From the NCBI GenBank assembly GCA_964539025.1, contig CAZIFA010000007.1:62001-126000 (forward strand): 64,000 bases of DNA, given 5' to 3'. Positions 44,323 through 53,197 of this stretch are shown here, in pieces. This stretch comes from Micavibrio_A sp964539025 (GTDB lineage: Bacteria > Pseudomonadota > Alphaproteobacteria > Micavibrionales > Micavibrionaceae). The position numbers and the translations under genes are program-made. How positions within the stretch are numbered: position 1 is the stretch's first letter; each line of letters opens with the position of its first letter. A model generated the notes under the pieces. The model worked only from the letters and a program-made list of their open reading frames with translations, had not been told where the DNA came from and made no database searches.

Positions 44323-44364
44323 GGCGTGGCCACGCCATGCGAAGCTCCGCAAGAGCGAAGCATG
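44323..44364. repeat. Palindromes abutting the tRNA 3' end
   Basis: GGCGTGGCCACGCC (44323-44336) is a perfect 14-base palindrome. It is followed by CATGC (44336) ... GCATG (44360) enclosing GCTC..GAGC. The second hairpin runs into the encoded CCA of the tRNA at 44363. It may be a terminator-like or mobile palindrome. Confidence 0.6.
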
Positions 44365-44439
44365 GTGGGCCCTGCTGGACTCGAACCAGCGACCATTCCG
44401 TTATGAGCGGAACGCTCTAACCAACTGAGCTAAGGGCCC
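44363..44439 (-). tRNA. tRNA with CAT anticodon, probably tRNA-Ile2
   Basis: 77 bases with encoded CCA. The acceptor is GGGCCCT/AGGGCCC, the anticodon stem TTCCG/CGGAA with loop CTCATAA, and the T-arm GCTGG-TTCGAGT-CCAGC. The GGTCGCTGGTTC..GTCCAGCAGGG segment is close to E. coli tRNA-Ile2, whose C34 becomes lysidine and reads AUA; elongator tRNA-Met differs here. The identity Ile versus Met is inferred. Confidence 0.92.
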
Positions 44440-44565
44440 TACCTACTGGGTTTATGCCCAAATCGGCCCGGACTGTCCAGCCTGCAAGGGCCTTGCGGAA
44501 CAAAAGTCTGGTTTTATTCGTTCAACCCGTTATATTCCATAGCGTTACATCCCAGGAGCATTAAT

Positions 44566-45735
44566 ATGAAAAAAATTAGTTTGAGCGTTTTGAGCCTGCT
44601 TTGCGCCGGTTTTGCCCTTCCCGCTTTCGCCGCTTCGGACCTGATGGTCGCGGCCACGATGCAGCGCTGCACGGCCAACGCGGAATGCGTGCTGGTTACA
44701 AACAGTTGTAACGACAATTGCGGCTTCGTTCCGGTCAACAAGGAAAACATGACTGCGCTCGAAGGGCTGTACCAATCCCGCTGCGGCAAACCGATGAGCG
44801 CGAACCCCGCCTGTAACATGAATCCGCCGCTCGCCGCCGCCTGTATCAATGCGCGCTGCACGCTCGATTACGCCTACAAACATAATGCAGACGCACAGGA
44901 CTACAAACCCGGCGCGTATCCGGTTCCTGAGACAGCCGTTCCATCCAAAGTTCCGGCTCAGGCTTATCAAGGCGTTGATGACACCAAAGGCGGTTTCAGC
45001 GCGTACAACTTACCGAATGCGGAAGTAAAACAAAACACTGTCGGCACGATAACGACCAAAGTCTATGTTCCGCCGTCCGCACCTGTCACAGGTGGCAACT
45101 ACGTGCCTGTGGACGGCACGACGCCCGCTGCTCCTGTTGCGCCTGCCGTTCCGGCAACGTCCGCACCGATAGCCGCTGCCCCTGCTCCTGCACCTGTTGC
45201 ACCAGCACCTGCACAGAAGTCCGCACCCGCCGCTATTCCGCCCGCTGCCGTACCCACGCCTGCATCGAACGCTACACCTGCCGTTCCGGCGATGACTCCT
45301 TCAAGACCGAACCAGTTACCGCCCGTCGCACCTCCTGCTCCCGCACCGGCCACGGCAACACCGACATATGTTCCGCCGCCTGCGCCTGCTGCGGCCCCTG
45401 CCTATGTCCCGGCTGAAACAAAGCCATCCGGCCCCGCCATTCCGGCCGTTGGCGCGAGCGGCGTTCCACAAGCACCGCCCGGTTCGACGCCGATACCACC
45501 ATCCGATCTGAAACCGACGCCGACCTTCGTGCCACCCGCAGGCACGGCGGTCCCCGCGAATCCGGAAGATCCGGGTGCGCCGCCGCCCGAAGGCACGCAG
45601 ATCATGATGAAGGGCCAGCCCGGCTCTGAAGATATGATGCCGCTGCCGCAGGTGCGCGGCGATGCGCCCAAGCAGACTTTCGGCACGGCGCCAGATGCCC
45701 CTGCCAAAAACGTGAAATTCGGCGTCAACGAATAA
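44566..45735 (+). CDS. Secreted Cys-containing, Pro/Ala-rich protein
   Basis: A 389-residue protein. The signal peptide ends LPAFAAS. The N-terminal ~110 residues hold eight Cys (MQRCTANAECVLVTNSCNDN and onward), presumably a small disulphide-rich domain. The remainder is low-complexity Pro/Ala/Val/Thr, likely extended or surface-spanning, ending in a short KFGVNE tail. An AGGAG site precedes the ATG. The function is unknown. The long Pro-rich tail resembles cell-wall-spanning linkers. Confidence 0.6.
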   Translation: MKKISLSVLSLLCAGFALPAFAASDLMVAATMQRCTANAECVLVTNSCNDNCGFVPVNKENMTALEGLYQSRCGKPMSANPACNMNPPLAAACINARCTLDYAYKHNADAQDYKPGAYPVPETAVPSKVPAQAYQGVDDTKGGFSAYNLPNAEVKQNTVGTITTKVYVPPSAPVTGGNYVPVDGTTPAAPVAPAVPATSAPIAAAPAPAPVAPAPAQKSAPAAIPPAAVPTPASNATPAVPAMTPSRPNQLPPVAPPAPAPATATPTYVPPPAPAAAPAYVPAETKPSGPAIPAVGASGVPQAPPGSTPIPPSDLKPTPTFVPPAGTAVPANPEDPGAPPPEGTQIMMKGQPGSEDMMPLPQVRGDAPKQTFGTAPDAPAKNVKFGVNE

Positions 45736-45750
45736 TTCTGGTCATGAAGG

Positions 45751-45778
45751 AAAAACCCCGCCGATGGCGGGGTTTTTT
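45751..45778. terminator. Bidirectional terminator
   Basis: AAAAACCCCGCC GAT GGCGGGGTTTTTT: a 12-base-pair stem between the converging Pro-rich protein gene and SseB-like gene. It overlaps the TAA of the latter. Confidence 0.88.
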
Positions 45779-46169
45779 ATTTCTGTTCCGTGTCGTCGTT
45801 GGCGACGGTGGCAAAGACCTTGAGATGCGCCCCTTGGAACACGATACCTCCGCTAATCGGGTTGACCATCAGATATTGATCGGCGTCCATAAGATCTGCG
45901 AACAGATCGCCTTCGAATTCATACAGAACATAACCGTCCGGCACATCGGCATCGGCCACGAACGCGTTCACTTCCTCTTCATCGGTGAAGATCGGGATAT
46001 ATTCGATGTCCTGATTGTCTTCGAGAAGATAGTTGAGGAAGCTCAAAGTAAGCTCATCGCCCTTTTCGGGCTGCGCATAAATGTAAAGTGTGCTGACCAC
46101 CAATTCCTTGATCAGCTTTTCAAAAAGACTGTCATCTCCCTCTACAATCTTTTCGATGATGTCGCGCAT
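45777..46169 (-). CDS. SseB-like protein
   Basis: A 130-residue acidic protein resembling the SseB N-terminal domain family (EYIPIFTDEEEVNAFVADAD, the typical vPvFtseee stretch). The family has no settled biochemical role outside type III secretion chaperones. It follows rpoD by three bases, so it is co-transcribed with the sigma factor gene. Confidence 0.65.
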   Translation of the reverse strand: MRDIIEKIVEGDDSLFEKLIKELVVSTLYIYAQPEKGDELTLSFLNYLLEDNQDIEYIPIFTDEEEVNAFVADADVPDGYVLYEFEGDLFADLMDADQYLMVNPISGGIVFQGAHLKVFATVANDDTEQK

Positions 46170-46172
46170 GGA

Positions 46173-48197
46173 TTAAGTATCCAAGAAGCTGCGCAGTTTG
46201 CGCGAACGGCTCGGGTGTTTGAGTTTACGCAGAGCCTTTGCCTCGATCTGACGGATACGCTCGCGCGTAACGTTGAACTGCTGCCCAACTTCTTCCAGCG
46301 TGTGGTCGGTGTTCATACCGATACCAAAACGCATACGCAGGACGCGCTCTTCACGCGGCGTGAGCGATGCCAGAACGCGGGTCGTGGTTTCACGCAGGTT
46401 CGAATGAATCGCGGCCTCAACAGGCAAAATCGCATTCTTGTCCTCGATGAAATCGCCCAAGGAAGAATCTTCTTCGTCGCCAATCGGCGTTTCCAGCGAT
46501 ACAGGCTCTTTCGCGATTTTCAAAACCTTGCGCACTTTATCCAACGGCATGTGCAGACGAGCTGCCAATTCTTCGGGCGTCGGCTCGCGGCCGATTTCGT
46601 GCATCATCTGGCGCGATGTACGAACCAATTTGTTGATCGTCTCGATCATGTGCACCGGAATACGGATCGTTCTGGCTTGGTCGGCAATAGAACGCGTAAT
46701 AGCCTGACGAATCCACCATGTGGCATAGGTCGAAAATTTGTACCCACGACGATATTCGAATTTATCGACCGCCTTCATCAAACCGATATTGCCTTCCTGA
46801 ATAAGATCCAGGAATTGCAAACCGCGGTTCGTGTATTTCTTCGCGATAGAGATAACCAGACGAAGGTTTGCCTCAACCATCTCCTTTTTCGCGCGAGCGG
46901 CTTCGCGTTCGCCTTTTTGAACAGTTCCGGCAATACGGCGAAATTCGGAAATCGGCAACATGGCTTCTTCGGAAATAACGCCGATTTGCTCACGCACCTC
47001 TTTTACTTTTTCTTCGGACTTGTCCGCAAATTTTTCCCAGTTTTTGCCGAGCTTGCGCACTTTCGAAAGCCATTTCGGGTCCAATTCGTGACCATAGTAA
47101 TGCTCAAGGAATTCTTCGCGCTTCACTTTGGCATCCGTTGCCATGCGCAGAAGTTTGCCTTCCATGCCGACCAATTCGCGGTTGACCTTGTGCAACGCCT
47201 CGACCAGCTGTTCGATACGCGCATTGTTCATGCGCACTTCGTTCATCAAGCCGACCATCTCGGCCTTGAGTTTGTCGTATTTTTTATCGAGCGCGGGCTC
47301 GACCTTTTTACCTTGCGTCAGGAACTCAAGACGTTCCTTTTGCGCAGCCTGCATTTTCTTGTAAGTCTTTTTGATCTTCGAAAAACTTTCAAAAACTTGT
47401 GGCTTCAACTGCTCTTCCATCGCGGCGAGCGAAGGGTTGTCTGCATCGTCGCCTTCGGTGTGGCCCTCTTCGCCTTCGGCAGGCTCAGGCGGATCATCGA
47501 GGCCATCGCCAGCGGGGGCAGGCGGTGCACCTTCGCCTTCGGGCGTTCCATACGTCGCATCGAGGTCGATAACTTCGCGTAAGAGAATGTCTCCCTTCTC
47601 CAGCGCCGCATACCATGCGAGCAGGGATTCAATCGCGAGCGGGCTTTCGCAAATCCCGCCGATCATCAATTCGCGCCCGGCTTCGATGCGTTTTGCAATC
47701 GCGATCTCGCCTTCGCGGGAAAGAAGTTCGACGGAACCCATTTCGCGCAGGTACATACGCACAGGATCATCGGTGCGGCCCGTGTCGTCGGCGGAAATAT
47801 TCCCGCCGGATTCGTATTCACCTTTTTCTTCTTTTTCTTCGGCCTCGGCTTCATCTTCGCCGCCATCGGACATCTGGATGCCGACGTCGGACAATGTCGA
47901 CATCGCATCTTCGATTTGTTCGGACGTAAAATCTTCGGCAGGCAGCGCGGCGTTCAGTTCATCATAGGTGATGTAACCGCGCTCCTTGCCTTTCGTGACC
48001 AGTTTCTTGACGATCTGTGCGAGCGAACCTTTGGTTGCGTTCGACGTCGTGCCTTCCGAGGCTTCTTCACCTTCGGAATCTTTGTCCTTGTCAGCTTGCT
48101 TGGAAGCCTTCGCAGGTTTCGCAGCCTTTTTGACCGCCGCTGCCTTAGGTGGAGGTGTTTGTTTCTTCGTCATCGCCATTTTTTGTTTGGTTGCCAT
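46173..48197 (-). CDS. rpoD: RNA polymerase sigma factor RpoD (sigma-70)
   Basis: A 674-residue primary sigma factor. It has a Lys/Ala-rich N-terminus and an acidic region 1.1 (YITYDELNAALPAEDFTSEQ), region 1.2 (DDPVRMYLREMGSVELLSRE), a long non-conserved region, region 2 (FLDLIQEGNIGLMKAVDKFE; YSTYATWWIRQAITRSIADQ), region 3, and region 4 (VTRERIRQIEAKALRKLKHP). It lies downstream of dnaG on the same strand, as in the conserved macromolecular synthesis operon. Confidence 0.98.
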   Translation of the reverse strand: MATKQKMAMTKKQTPPPKAAAVKKAAKPAKASKQADKDKDSEGEEASEGTTSNATKGSLAQIVKKLVTKGKERGYITYDELNAALPAEDFTSEQIEDAMSTLSDVGIQMSDGGEDEAEAEEKEEKGEYESGGNISADDTGRTDDPVRMYLREMGSVELLSREGEIAIAKRIEAGRELMIGGICESPLAIESLLAWYAALEKGDILLREVIDLDATYGTPEGEGAPPAPAGDGLDDPPEPAEGEEGHTEGDDADNPSLAAMEEQLKPQVFESFSKIKKTYKKMQAAQKERLEFLTQGKKVEPALDKKYDKLKAEMVGLMNEVRMNNARIEQLVEALHKVNRELVGMEGKLLRMATDAKVKREEFLEHYYGHELDPKWLSKVRKLGKNWEKFADKSEEKVKEVREQIGVISEEAMLPISEFRRIAGTVQKGEREAARAKKEMVEANLRLVISIAKKYTNRGLQFLDLIQEGNIGLMKAVDKFEYRRGYKFSTYATWWIRQAITRSIADQARTIRIPVHMIETINKLVRTSRQMMHEIGREPTPEELAARLHMPLDKVRKVLKIAKEPVSLETPIGDEEDSSLGDFIEDKNAILPVEAAIHSNLRETTTRVLASLTPREERVLRMRFGIGMNTDHTLEEVGQQFNVTRERIRQIEAKALRKLKHPSRSRKLRSFLDT

Positions 48198-48260
48198 CCG
48201 TGTGTCCCCGATTCGCTCATTAGACCGGAATTCGCCTTAAATTCAAAGCCTTTGATCGGT

Positions 48261-50123
48261 TTATTTGTCCGATTCCCGGGGTATTTTCACAAGACTTTCC
48301 CACCGTGTTTCGTTCGCCTTGCTGATCTCTTCCTTAAAGGCCAGCTTGGCTTGCTGTACATCCGCGGATTCCGCCTCGGCCTGCATCGCTTTCCAGGCCT
48401 CCCGCCACGCCGGAAGCACAGCATCCGGATCGGCAGAAGGTCTGGAAAATGAAGCGTTTGTATAGATTGAATCGGACAAAACCCGTCCTAATTCCCCCTC
48501 GAAACCCCGCTCTATCAAATGGGTCTTCAGCGCGTCCCGGTCAAGCTCGGGATCACGGCCTAGAGTAGATAGGACAGCCTGCCTTAGCTGGTCAAGCTTA
48601 TTTTCCGGAAGGTCGAGATGTCCGAAATCTTCCTCAACCTCCTGAAATACCTGCGGATTGTTGATAACACAGGCCAGAAACGCAACCGGATACTGCGCTT
48701 TGGAGAAAGAAACCTTGCGCAAAGGCACCACCGGCTGGGGAATTGGGGGCTGTCCGTACCTAGCAGAAGCATAGAATCTACCCTGCTTAGCCGCAGACGG
48801 TAAATTAATCGGCTCAGGTCGAAACGCCTTCCTGATCTTCTCGCGAAAGGCTTCCTTGTAATAATGTTGAACCGTGCGGTCGGTGATCCGGGCGGAAATC
48901 TCATCGAGCGTCTTGGACAGGCCCGCGCGAGATTCCGGTGTATCGAGAATCTTACCCTCGGTGTTATCCAACCATAGGAAATCGGCAAGGTTCATAGCTG
49001 CATTAAGAACATCCTGTAATGCGTTCTTTCCTTTAGATTTAATAAGACTGTCTGGATCCTCCCCTTCAGGCAAAAAGGCGATCTTCGCCGAATGATCGGG
49101 TTTGAGCAGGGGCAAGATACGCTCACACGCCCGGCTTGCGGCCCTTCGGCCCGCATTGTCTCCATCGAAACACAGGATCGGGATTTTTGATTCGCCCGGA
49201 ATTATCTTCCAGAGGACGAGGATTTGGTCTTCGGTCAGCGCGGTACCTAGCGGTGCCACCGCGCCGCGATAGCCAGCGCGGAAACACGCGATCACATCAA
49301 GGTAGCCTTCGACAACGATGATCGGCTGCCCCTCTCCCGCCGCCATGCGCGCATGCGGTTCGCCGTACAACATCTTGCCTTTGTGGAAGATCGGCGTGTC
49401 GGATGAATTCACATACTTGGGCGGTTTGAAATCGCCACGATCCGGCGAGCGCAAATGATCGGGAAGAATACGTCCGCCGAACGCGACGATGCGCCCTCTT
49501 CTATCGGACACAGGAAACATCACACGCTCACGGAAAAAAGCATACGGTTCTTTGGATTTTTCAGATGTCTTGAGCAGCGAACATTCGATCATCTGTGCAT
49601 CGGTATAACCTTGCGCCGCCAGATGTTTGCGAAGCGCCTGCATGTCGTTCGGTGCATATCCCACACGGAACGAAGACAATACATCTTCCGGCACGCCGCG
49701 CTCACGGATATATTCATACGGCACTTTGTTCGATGGCGCGCGAAGCTGCGCTTCCATCCATTTCGCCGCCTCATCCATCAGCGTGTAGAGGCTTTTTTCC
49801 TTCTTCGCTTTTTCGATATCTTCGGGCGCGGATTGGGGAACCTGCATCCCGACCGTCAGCGCCAGCGTCTCCACGGCTTCGGGAAATGACTGATTATCAT
49901 GACGCATCACGAAATCGATGATCGATCCGTGCGCGCCGCATCCGAAACAGTGATAAAATTGCTTGTCGTCGTTGACGTAGAAGGACGGGGATTTTTCATT
50001 GTGGAACGGGCAGCATGCCTTGAACTCCCGCCCCGCCCGCGTCAGGCGCACGCGTTTACCCACGATATCAGAAACATTGATACGCGAGCGTAACTCGTCC
50101 AGAAAACGCGGAGGGATTGTCAT
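48261..50123 (-). CDS. dnaG: DNA primase DnaG
   Basis: A 620-residue primase. The N-terminal CHC2 zinc domain is CCPFHNEKSPSFYVNDDKQF followed by YHCFGCGAHG; the TOPRIM catalytic core has VEGYLDVIA and LCFDGDNAGRRA; a C-terminal helicase-binding region follows. It makes RNA primers for replication. It is adjacent to rpoD (63 bases) and divergent from the chemoreceptor gene. Confidence 0.98.
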   Translation of the reverse strand: MTIPPRFLDELRSRINVSDIVGKRVRLTRAGREFKACCPFHNEKSPSFYVNDDKQFYHCFGCGAHGSIIDFVMRHDNQSFPEAVETLALTVGMQVPQSAPEDIEKAKKEKSLYTLMDEAAKWMEAQLRAPSNKVPYEYIRERGVPEDVLSSFRVGYAPNDMQALRKHLAAQGYTDAQMIECSLLKTSEKSKEPYAFFRERVMFPVSDRRGRIVAFGGRILPDHLRSPDRGDFKPPKYVNSSDTPIFHKGKMLYGEPHARMAAGEGQPIIVVEGYLDVIACFRAGYRGAVAPLGTALTEDQILVLWKIIPGESKIPILCFDGDNAGRRAASRACERILPLLKPDHSAKIAFLPEGEDPDSLIKSKGKNALQDVLNAAMNLADFLWLDNTEGKILDTPESRAGLSKTLDEISARITDRTVQHYYKEAFREKIRKAFRPEPINLPSAAKQGRFYASARYGQPPIPQPVVPLRKVSFSKAQYPVAFLACVINNPQVFQEVEEDFGHLDLPENKLDQLRQAVLSTLGRDPELDRDALKTHLIERGFEGELGRVLSDSIYTNASFSRPSADPDAVLPAWREAWKAMQAEAESADVQQAKLAFKEEISKANETRWESLVKIPRESDK

Positions 50124-50308
50124 ACCGTTTTATAGCAGATAAATCGGCGGAATATATAGGCCTAAACCGTGCAAATCCCCACCCGGTCCGCCTGCATACG
50201 GGGGTCTTTTATATGGACAGAAAGACGCTTATTCACAATCATGGGTTTAGTAGTTTTATATTTCACACCGAATCGCATATTCATTCATATAGATATAGGG
50301 AAGCAGCC

Positions 50309-51805
50309 ATGCCCATCACCTCCCCGCAAAACAAGCTCAGCGAACTGCAAGCCATGATGGATGCGCTGGATAAATCCCAAGCCATCATTCAATTCACCCC
50401 GGATGGAACCATCCTCACCGCCAACGAAAATTTCCTGAACGCCATGGGATATTCGCTTGCCGAAATTCAAGGGCAGCATCACAAAATGTTCGTGGAACCG
50501 GGATACGACCTCACACCCGAATACCGGCAATTCTGGCAATCGCTCGCGCGCGGAGAGTTTCAGGCCGCGCAATATAAGCGCTTTGGCAAAGGTCATAAGG
50601 AAATCTGGATTCAAGCGTCTTATAATCCAATCTTCGATAAAAACGGCAAGGTGTTTAAAGTCATAAAATTAGCGACCGATATAACCAAAGACGTTATGCA
50701 GAACGCCGATTACAAAGGCCAGATAGACGCGATCGGCAAAGCGCAGGCCGTCATTCACTTCAATCTTGACGGCTCGATCATCTGGGCCAATGAAAATTTC
50801 CTGAACACGGTCGGATACCGCCTTGATGAAATACAAGGGCGTCATCACAGAATGTTCGTCGATCCCGCCTACGAATCCTCCGCCGAATATAAAGCCTTCT
50901 GGGAATCATTGCGTCGCGGTGAGTTTCAGTCGGCGGAATACAAACGCTTTGGCAAGGGCGGTAAGGAAATCTGGATTCATGCGTCCTATAACCCGATCTT
51001 CGACCCGAGCGGCAAGCCGTTCAAGGTCGTAAAATTCGCAACCGATATCACCCAGCAATATATCAAACGCACTGAGGGCGAAAAAATAGGATCTATGGTC
51101 GATCAGAATCTCGGTAAGATTGTTTCGGCCGTGAAAAACGCCGCACAGCAATCAAGCTCGGCTGCTGGCGCTGCTACGCAGGCTTCGGCCACGGTGCAAA
51201 CAATCGCTTCCGGCGCTGAAGAACTGAACAGCTCTATCCGCGAAATCGCCGAGAGCATGTCGCGCTCGAAAGAAGAAGTGGATCTAGCCATCACCCAAAC
51301 CAACTCCGCCGATCAGGCAACGGTGCAACTCAGCAAGGCTGCGGAAGAAATGGGCGGCATCGTCCGGATCATTCAGGATATCGCCAACCAGATCAACCTG
51401 CTGGCGCTGAACGCCACCATTGAATCCGCACGTGCAGGCGAAGCGGGCAAAGGCTTTGCCGTCGTGGCCAGCGAAGTTAAAAACCTAGCAACACAGGTCG
51501 GCCACGCCACCGATAAAATCTCGCAAGAGATCAACGGCATGCAGAACATCTCGAACGACGTGGTCAACTCCCTCGCCGCCATCAAGCACGCGATTGAATC
51601 GGTTCAGACCAGCGTGACGGGCGTCGCCAGCGCCATCGAGGAGCAAAGCGCAGTGACGACTGAAATCTCTTCTAACATGCAAACCGCCTCCATCGCCTGC
51701 GGCGAGGTGGATTCCAACCTCAAGGAAATTCTCTCATCGATGGAAGTTTCGAACCAGTACGCCGCCGAAGGGCAGGAAATGTACAAAAGCCTGCGCGCGC
51801 TCTAG
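50309..51805 (+). CDS. Soluble methyl-accepting chemotaxis protein with two PAS domains
   Basis: A 498-residue protein. Two tandem PAS domains (~20-115 and ~140-240) are nearly duplicates (ANENFLNAMGYSLAEIQGQH and ANENFLNTVGYRLDEIQGRH). They are followed by an MCP signalling domain with the conserved hairpin tip (ARAGEAGKGFAVVASEVKNL). No transmembrane segment is visible, so it is a cytosolic receptor, perhaps sensing redox or an internal ligand. The ATG at 50309 has GGGAAGC upstream; an open frame extends further but is not coding-like. Confidence 0.88.
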   Translation: MPITSPQNKLSELQAMMDALDKSQAIIQFTPDGTILTANENFLNAMGYSLAEIQGQHHKMFVEPGYDLTPEYRQFWQSLARGEFQAAQYKRFGKGHKEIWIQASYNPIFDKNGKVFKVIKLATDITKDVMQNADYKGQIDAIGKAQAVIHFNLDGSIIWANENFLNTVGYRLDEIQGRHHRMFVDPAYESSAEYKAFWESLRRGEFQSAEYKRFGKGGKEIWIHASYNPIFDPSGKPFKVVKFATDITQQYIKRTEGEKIGSMVDQNLGKIVSAVKNAAQQSSSAAGAATQASATVQTIASGAEELNSSIREIAESMSRSKEEVDLAITQTNSADQATVQLSKAAEEMGGIVRIIQDIANQINLLALNATIESARAGEAGKGFAVVASEVKNLATQVGHATDKISQEINGMQNISNDVVNSLAAIKHAIESVQTSVTGVASAIEEQSAVTTEISSNMQTASIACGEVDSNLKEILSSMEVSNQYAAEGQEMYKSLRAL

Positions 51806-51836
51806 CCAAGTTTTTTACTCCCCAGTAAAAAAAGAT

Positions 51837-51860
51837 CCCCCGCTTCGGCGGGGGTTCGTT
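51837..51860. terminator. Terminator after the chemoreceptor gene
   Basis: CCCCCGC TTCG GCGGGGG, a stable UUCG tetraloop, preceded by AAAAAAA and followed by TTCGTTTTT. It also lies at the end of the converging YdcF-like gene. Confidence 0.82.
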
Positions 51861-51861
51861 T

Positions 51862-52593
51862 TTAGGGTTTGCGATTATAACCTGTTGCCCAGCTTCGGGG
51901 GGCCGCATTGGCCTGTGCCGCAAAGGCCGCTACTCTTCTCATTTTCTCATCGAGATCTATCGGCAGGCAGAAACCCTGCTTCTCGTAATCGGGCAGTTTC
52001 ATGGCTTCGCCAAAGGCGTACATCGCGGCAGCTGTATTTTTATGCCACGTATCTTTGTAAACGCCATGCGGAAAGACGTTGTGCGCGGCCAGAACTATGT
52101 CGCTTCCCTTCCAGACATTTTCCGCCGTTGCCAACACGCGGCGCGCCGTTCCTGCGAGCGTATACGCATCAATGGCGATATGCGCGTGATAACTGTTTGC
52201 CTTAAGCACCTCCAGGTTTTGCTGAAAGTTGGTGGATTTATCGCCTTTGAGAAGTTTAATATTATTCTCATCAACACCCAGATCTATCAAAACCTGGCGG
52301 CCATACTCGGCCTCCGTCATCATATCGGTTTCGGGCAAAGGAAGATTGGCTTGTTCCAGATTTTTTATCAGGAATTCCGTGAACATAGGCATCTCGAACC
52401 CCACAGGCTTGCCACCCACGACGACGAATGTTTTATGGCCCCATCTGAATGCTTCTCTGGCCACCAGTGCCGTCGCCCGCGTCGCGCCGAAAATAACGGC
52501 GGGTTCGGTCTTCATGCACGGCATGGAAAACATGAAATCCCTATTGATGTGCTCGTACTGCGCATCGTCAAACAGGGGGGAATATGTACCCAT
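51862..52593 (-). CDS. YdcF/DUF218-like protein
   Basis: A 243-residue soluble protein with the DUF218 (ElyC/SanA/YdcF) pattern: PAVIFGATRATALVAREAFR and TFVVVGGK for the nucleotide-like site, EAEYGRQVLIDLGVDENNI, then NFQQNLEVLK and DIVLAAHNVFPHG. Canonical members have a membrane anchor, which this one lacks. The substrate is unknown. A good promoter lies just upstream (52654-52626). Confidence 0.55.
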   Translation of the reverse strand: MGTYSPLFDDAQYEHINRDFMFSMPCMKTEPAVIFGATRATALVAREAFRWGHKTFVVVGGKPVGFEMPMFTEFLIKNLEQANLPLPETDMMTEAEYGRQVLIDLGVDENNIKLLKGDKSTNFQQNLEVLKANSYHAHIAIDAYTLAGTARRVLATAENVWKGSDIVLAAHNVFPHGVYKDTWHKNTAAAMYAFGEAMKLPDYEKQGFCLPIDLDEKMRRVAAFAAQANAAPRSWATGYNRKP

Positions 52594-52625
52594 CAGAAAA
52601 ACTCCTAAACAGTTTAAAACAACGG

Positions 52626-52654
52626 ACCCTAGGACGATTTTACAATTATGTCAA
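52626..52654 (-). promoter_or_regulatory. Sigma-70 promoter of the YdcF-like gene
   Basis: On the minus strand TTGACA (52654-52649) and TAGGGT (52631-52626) are separated by 17 bases and lie 33 bases before the ATG at 52593. The -35 is perfect and the -10 weak. Confidence 0.45.
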
Positions 52655-52658
52655 CAAA

Positions 52659-53120
52659 CTAGGCCGAAAGCTTGCTCTTGATAACCCCGCCAGCCTTGCC
52701 CATATCGAGCTGGCCGGCGTAATTGGCTTTCAGTTCGGCCATGACCTTGCCCATGTCCTTGATGCCCGCAGCGCCCGTTTTGGCGATGATCTCGCCTATA
52801 ATCTTGGCAACCTCGTCGTCAGAGAGCTGTTTAGGCAAGAATCCGTTGATCACGGCGATTTCGCCGTCTTCCTTATCGGCCAGTTCAGGGCGTCCGTTAT
52901 CACGGAAGATTTTGGACGATTCCTGACGCTGCTTGATCATGGATTGGAGGAGCGACAAAAGGGTCGATTCGTCGATGCCGGCATTGGGGCCATCGGTGCG
53001 GGAATTGATGTCCTTATCCTTCATTGCGGCGATGATAAGTCTTATCGTAGCAAGGCGCTCCATCTCCTTGTTTTTCAAAGCATCTTTCATGGCGGCGTTA
53101 ATATTATCGCGCGTGCTCAT
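52659..53120 (-). CDS. GatB/YqeY domain protein
   Basis: A 153-residue protein of the YqeY family (INAAMKDALKNKEMERLATIR near the start; AEKDGEIAVINGFLPKQLSD-like centre, then GKVMAELKANYAGQLDMGKA). The fold equals the tail domain of the amidotransferase subunit GatB and may bind tRNA. The ATG at 53120 is preferred over one eight codons upstream. It diverges from carA, an arrangement seen in many alphaproteobacteria. Confidence 0.9.
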   Translation of the reverse strand: MSTRDNINAAMKDALKNKEMERLATIRLIIAAMKDKDINSRTDGPNAGIDESTLLSLLQSMIKQRQESSKIFRDNGRPELADKEDGEIAVINGFLPKQLSDDEVAKIIGEIIAKTGAAGIKDMGKVMAELKANYAGQLDMGKAGGVIKSKLSA

Positions 53121-53197
53121 GTTTTTCCTTCCATCTGCGGGCAAAATTGTTTACTAAATCATCTTCCAGTGGCCCATCGATAACTGGAAGCGTCTTT

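Noticed and set aside
45744..47582. 612-codon plus-strand open frame opposite rpoD
   Set aside because: Antisense of a certain gene; Phe/His/Arg-rich composition and no start signals.
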